From positions 291,568 through 355,567 of the forward strand of contig NZ_JARIXP010000001.1 of assembly GCF_029269265.1 (NCBI RefSeq): a stretch of DNA of 64,000 bases. Direction: 5' to 3'. Source of the stretch: Rheinheimera sp. 1928-s (GTDB lineage Bacteria; Pseudomonadota; Gammaproteobacteria; Enterobacterales; Alteromonadaceae). Every line of letters starts with the position of its first letter. Position 1 is the first letter of the stretch. Made by a program: the position numbers and the translations under genes. The notes below the pieces were generated by a model. That model worked only from the letters and a program-made list of their open reading frames with translations. It was not told where the DNA came from and did no database searches. Below are positions 61,040 through 64,000 of this stretch, piece by piece.

Positions 61040-62224
61040 TTCTACTGCTTCAAAGTACACCAGATTCAAATCCACTGTCTCCGGCACCATACGGGAGGAC
61101 AGATCAGTTTGTTGTTGCCACAAACCTTGCTCAAAAGTGCGTTCAACCGTCAGGTAATCTGCCAGTATTCCTTTATTTTCCAGCAAAGCTACTTTAATTT
61201 CTGGCAGCAGAGGCAACTGAGCTAACAGTTCTTCCAGCGGCTGTTCCAGTAAAGCATCCACCAGCGAAAACAAACCTGTTAAAAACGCCGCAGGCGGATT
61301 CTCCTGATCTCCACGTATATTGGCCAGTCGATCACAAAAGCGTGCCCGGATCAGAGACATAGCTAATAGCTCATCCGATTGCCCCTCGGCCAGATTGGCC
61401 AGTGCCAGCAGGGAAATAAATTTTTTCAGTTCAGCTTCGCCCATATACACCATGGCGTGTTTCAGCGAGCCAATAGATTGTTTGCGGGCATACTGGACGC
61501 TATTAATAAAGCGCAGCAGCTTATAGGAGATATCCAAGTCACGTTCAACTATGGCTGCCAGCCCATCAAAATCCAGCCGTACCTTACTGGATTCACTGAT
61601 TAGTGCCAGCAGGTTCAGTTTATTGCTGCCGAGTTGTTTATGTTTCAGCATCTCCGGCCGGGCAAAAAAGTAGCCCTGATACAAATCAAAGCCAAGTTGT
61701 TTGAGTTGTTCATATTCATCTGCAGTTTCCACTTTCTCTGCCAGTAAGGTCACAGGGTACTTAGCAATGCGGCGCAGATATTTACTGATCTGCAGTATGT
61801 TAAACATCCTCACGTCTACCTTAATAATGCTGACATAAGGTAAAAACACGTCCCACTTTGCATCAAAGTCATGATCGTCCAGCGCAAGGCGATAGCCCAT
61901 TTTATGCAGCTCTTTGCACGCCGTCAGTAGCTCGTCACTAATAGGCACGGTTTCCAGAATTTCAATCACCATACTGTTAGGATCAATAGAGGTGGGGAAG
62001 TGATGAATTAAGGTGTCAGCTGAAAAGTTAATAAAAGCTTGTTTGCCGCCAGTGATCTTTTCAACTCCCAACAATAAATGGTGCTGGGTGATGAGTTTAG
62101 AGGTGGCTTCGTCTGCATCAATATTTGGAAAGCAGTTGTCTACGCCATCCCGGAACAACAGTTCGTATCCTGTTACGGCTTTTTGGCGGTCAAAAATAGG
62201 CTGGCGCGCGACATAGCAATACAT
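61004..62224 (-). CDS. EAL-HDOD signalling protein (YuxH/CdgJ type)
   Basis: 406 residues. The N-terminal EAL-like domain (about 1-195) reads 'GYELLFRDG' instead of E-A/V-L-x-R, keeps 'FINFS', 'VIEILE', 'LALDDHDF', 'IIKVDVR' and 'LLAEKVET', and lacks the usual N-terminal and Q-signature segments, so cyclic-di-GMP hydrolysis is doubtful. The HDOD domain follows (about 200-380, 'VERDLDISYKLLRFINSVQY'). Relatives such as Vibrio CdgJ affect motility and biofilm. It lies between ftsX and rpoH on the opposite strand, interrupting the usual ftsYEX-rpoH order. Confidence 0.9.
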   Translation of the reverse strand: MYCYVARQPIFDRQKAVTGYELLFRDGVDNCFPNIDADEATSKLITQHHLLLGVEKITGGKQAFINFSADTLIHHFPTSIDPNSMVIEILETVPISDELLTACKELHKMGYRLALDDHDFDAKWDVFLPYVSIIKVDVRMFNILQISKYLRRIAKYPVTLLAEKVETADEYEQLKQLGFDLYQGYFFARPEMLKHKQLGSNKLNLLALISESSKVRLDFDGLAAIVERDLDISYKLLRFINSVQYARKQSIGSLKHAMVYMGEAELKKFISLLALANLAEGQSDELLAMSLIRARFCDRLANIRGDQENPPAAFLTGLFSLVDALLEQPLEELLAQLPLLPEIKVALLENKGILADYLTVERTFEQGLWQQQTDLSSRMVPETVDLNLVYFEAVEWGQRLLTVQQH

Positions 62225-62437
62225 ATGGGTAGCCTTGAATTGTTATATTTTTATCATTAGCACTGATCGCAAGTTCTAAATTTATCATATAAGAAAACTC
62301 AGCTGTTATATATGAATTGATATTATTAAAAAACAGGGCTTATACAATTCGGATCTTAAAAGATGGAAATTTCTTTTAGCACTCTCAGCTAAAGAGTGCT
62401 AAGATTTGACCCAATCAAGCAAGTAAGGGGAAATTAC
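62225..62437. promoter_or_regulatory. rpoH upstream region
   Basis: A 213-bp AT-rich divergent region between the EAL-HDOD gene and rpoH. The only clear signal is the CIRCE element at 62376-62402. The rpoH promoter was not assigned with confidence; AT-rich segments around 62310-62365 are candidates. Confidence 0.5.
62376..62402 (+). promoter_or_regulatory. CIRCE element (HrcA operator) upstream of rpoH
   Basis: TTAGCACTC (62376-62384), nine bases, GAGTGCTAA (62394-62402): all 18 conserved positions of the CIRCE consensus match. The stem could also extend by one A-T pair on the loop side. It lies 35 bp before the rpoH ATG and 18 bp before its ribosome-binding site, so it would be in the leader or at the transcription start. 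HrcA bound here would repress rpoH. Confidence 0.92.
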
Positions 62438-63292
62438 ATGACTCAGGCTTCACAAATGATGACTCTGACAGTGGCTGGAAGTGGCAGCCTTGAAGCTTAC
62501 ACTCATGCGGTAAGTACCATCCCTATGCTCACAGCAGAAGAAGAGCGTTCTTTAGCTGAAAAATTACAGCAAGACGGTGATTTAGAATCGGCTCGCGTGT
62601 TGATTATGTCTCACCTGCGCTTTGTAGTGCATATTGCCCGCAGCTACTCAGGTTACGGTTTACCAATAAGCGATCTGATCCAGGAAGGCAATATTGGCCT
62701 GATGAAAGCAGTCAAACGTTTTGACCCTTCAGTTGGTGTGCGTTTAGTGTCTTTTGCTGTGCACTGGATCAAAGCTGAAATTCATGAGTTTGTGCTGAAA
62801 AACTGGCGTATTGTCAAAGTGGCAACGACCAAGGCGCAACGCAAGTTGTTCTTTAATCTGCGTAAAGCCAAAAAACATTTAGGCTGGTTCAGTAAAGAAG
62901 AAGTGCAAAACGTAGCTGACTCTTTAGGCGTTCCTGTACACGAAGTGGTGGAAATGGAATCCCGTATGAGCAACTATGATATGCCTTTTGATGCATCTGA
63001 TGATGAAGAAGAAAGCAATTACACTGCTCCGGTATTTTATTTACAGGACAAAGAGTCTGATTTAGCCAACCGTATTGAAGAAGACCAGTGGGACACTGCC
63101 GCTGTTGATCGACTGCAGGCTGCAGTAAGCACATTGGATGACCGCAGTCAGGACATAATCCGGGCCCGTTGGTTAGATGATCAGAAACTGACTTTGCAGG
63201 AATTAGCTGACCGTTATCAGGTGTCTGCTGAACGTGTACGTCAGCTGGAAAAAAATGCGATGAAAAAACTGCAGGCTGCAATGGCTGCTTAA
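62438..63292 (+). CDS. rpoH: RNA polymerase heat-shock sigma factor RpoH (sigma-32)
   Basis: 284 residues. Region 2 has '[38 protein letters not shown]' (read in parts, about 51-85), and the diagnostic RpoH box is '[18 protein letters not shown]' (about 128-145). Region 4 has '[29 protein letters not shown]'. It directs transcription of chaperone and protease genes on heat or protein stress. The ATG at 62438 is preceded by AAGGGG with a 7-bp space; the open frame extends 14 codons further without need. A terminator shared with the convergent gene follows. The CIRCE element upstream is notable. Confidence 0.97.
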   Translation: MTQASQMMTLTVAGSGSLEAYTHAVSTIPMLTAEEERSLAEKLQQDGDLESARVLIMSHLRFVVHIARSYSGYGLPISDLIQEGNIGLMKAVKRFDPSVGVRLVSFAVHWIKAEIHEFVLKNWRIVKVATTKAQRKLFFNLRKAKKHLGWFSKEEVQNVADSLGVPVHEVVEMESRMSNYDMPFDASDDEEESNYTAPVFYLQDKESDLANRIEEDQWDTAAVDRLQAAVSTLDDRSQDIIRARWLDDQKLTLQELADRYQVSAERVRQLEKNAMKKLQAAMAA

Positions 63293-63309
63293 AGCGTTTT
63301 TTTATAGTA

Positions 63310-63335
63310 AAAAGCCCTGACTTGTCAGGGCTTTT
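63310..63335. terminator. Two-way intrinsic terminator after rpoH
   Basis: AAAAGCCCTGAC pairs exactly with GTCAGGGCTTTT with a two-base (TT) centre; effective loop about 6 nt. A and T runs give a terminator on both strands for rpoH and the convergent deacetylase gene. Confidence 0.9.
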
Positions 63336-63352
63336 GTGTTTCTGAAGGCCAG

Positions 63353-64000
63353 TTACAAACTACCGCCTAACTGATAAAACGGCAGAGACCGGGCTGGTTT
63401 TTTAACTGGCTCCGGTAATTCCCAGGGGTTTTGCATCAGTGGCTGAGTAGGTTTAATCCGGGGCAGAGTCATAGGATTCAGCAGGGCAGGTATCTCCCAT
63501 TGCACCTGGTACATGGTGATAATAGCTGCAGGATCATCAATGGCTGGGGTAAATACTGTCGTGGTTTCAGCATTCATTGGTTTTTTCTCTGCTTTTGCAA
63601 GCTGTACAGCTTGAATTGGATCCTGTTCTGGCAAGGATAAAGGCACATCTGCAGTTTGCGCTGCGGTGATAATGGCATAGTCGGAGGGTAACAAGCTGGA
63701 TAGTTTGACCACTTCTATGCCTTGGGCTGCCAAATCAGGTAAGTGTTTTTTCAGATACGCATAAGTTTCAGGGTAAGGATGGCCTATAGCTATGGCGTAT
63801 TGCTGCTGTTTTGCCAGCTTGATCATCAAGTTAAATTGTTTATCCAAAGCCTGATAAGAGCGGTCGTTATCCAGAAAAACCTGACGGGTTAACAGCGGGA
63901 TTTGGTGTTTTTTGGCGTAAACACCAGCCTGGCTGCGGGCTGTGGTTTTACTGTCGAGGAAAAATAGCTGGCGTTTGGCGATGTAAGCTAAAGTCCAATC
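63353..64000 (-). CDS. Divergent polysaccharide deacetylase, YibQ-like, C-terminal part (cut by window edge)
   Basis: The frame stays open to base 64000 with no start in view; 215 codons are seen. The right-most part reads 'AYIAKRQLFFLDSKTTARSQ', followed by 'LLTRQVFLDND' and 'KQQQYAIAIGHPYPETYAYL', the motifs of the divergent polysaccharide deacetylase (DUF610/YibQ) family. The last 80 residues are a Pro-rich tail ('LPEPVKKPARSLPFYQ') beyond the catalytic fold. The protein is usually exported, but the signal is off the window. Its gene in other genomes follows envC and gpmM, consistent with proximity to division genes. Confidence 0.88.
   Translation of the reverse strand, partial: DWTLAYIAKRQLFFLDSKTTARSQAGVYAKKHQIPLLTRQVFLDNDRSYQALDKQFNLMIKLAKQQQYAIAIGHPYPETYAYLKKHLPDLAAQGIEVVKLSSLLPSDYAIITAAQTADVPLSLPEQDPIQAVQLAKAEKKPMNAETTTVFTPAIDDPAAIITMYQVQWEIPALLNPMTLPRIKPTQPLMQNPWELPEPVKKPARSLPFYQLGGSL

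Overview
The window looks like a chromosomal segment of an aquatic, polysaccharide-degrading gammaproteobacterium of the Alteromonadales/Chromatiales type. Rheinheimera is my best guess, and it is an inference. The reasons are a GlcNAc/chitin cluster of the Shewanella/Alteromonas layout (LacI regulator, TonB receptor, SapC, GH20, BadF-type NagK, NagB-II, NagA, NagP, NagX), the rsmD | ftsY-ftsE-ftsX ... rpoH neighbourhood, ubiCA, glpEG, kbl-tdh, and YjaG, DUF3718 and DUF3833 proteins. I see no tRNA, rRNA, CRISPR array or phage module.

Layout. 1-6.6 kb: end of a LysR gene, a solute-symporter/hybrid histidine kinase, 3-hydroxybutyrate dehydrogenase and a DUF819 membrane protein. 6.6-22 kb: a GlcNAc/chitooligosaccharide utilisation locus tied together by near-identical 16-bp palindromic operators (core TGACARCGYTGTCA) in front of the TonB receptor, the oxidoreductase branch and the hex/nagK divergent region, with a degenerate copy before the regulator gene. 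One operator-controlled transcript meets a strong intrinsic terminator after about 240 nt, before any gene. 22-28.3 kb: Wzi-like outer-membrane protein, coaD, a TetR regulator, kbl-tdh and a probably Fur-controlled flavin/2Fe-2S reductase. 28.3-33.3 kb: a mosaic repeat, a membrane AraC regulator facing two DUF2306-type membrane proteins, and an IS110-family element with a structured upstream non-coding region that may encode its bridge RNA. 33.3-44.6 kb: dusC, an HDOD protein, a TPR protein, a 44-residue DUF2256 protein, a lipoprotein pectate lyase, glpE-glpG, a FliL-like protein, an NAD(P)H:rubredoxin-type reductase, ubiC-ubiA and a 2OG-Fe(II) oxygenase. 44.6-54.8 kb: an ECF-sigma operon, a NarL-type two-component pair, a 1086-residue sensor kinase, DUF3833, DUF2721 and YjaG.

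54.8-57.4 kb: a cyclic-di-GMP-I (GEMM) riboswitch in front of a DUF3718 secreted protein, then two integron-like gene cassettes whose boundary sequences pair with their own attC-like sites, with no integrase in view. 57.4-64 kb: rsmD, ftsY-ftsE-ftsX, an EAL-HDOD protein on the other strand, rpoH and part of a YibQ-type polysaccharide deacetylase. A perfect CIRCE element (TTAGCACTC-N9-GAGTGCTAA) lies 35 bp upstream of the rpoH start codon, which suggests that the HrcA repressor controls the heat-shock sigma factor here.

How the genes work together. Chitin-derived oligosaccharides would enter through the TonB receptor and be cut by the GH20 enzyme. GlcNAc would cross the inner membrane through NagP, be phosphorylated by NagK, deacetylated by NagA and deaminated and isomerised to fructose-6-phosphate by NagB-II, under a LacI-type repressor. 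Several convergent gene pairs are separated by long palindromes, two of which share a GGGGTCAGATCACATT arm and a single-base loop. These look like a REP-type family used as two-way terminators.
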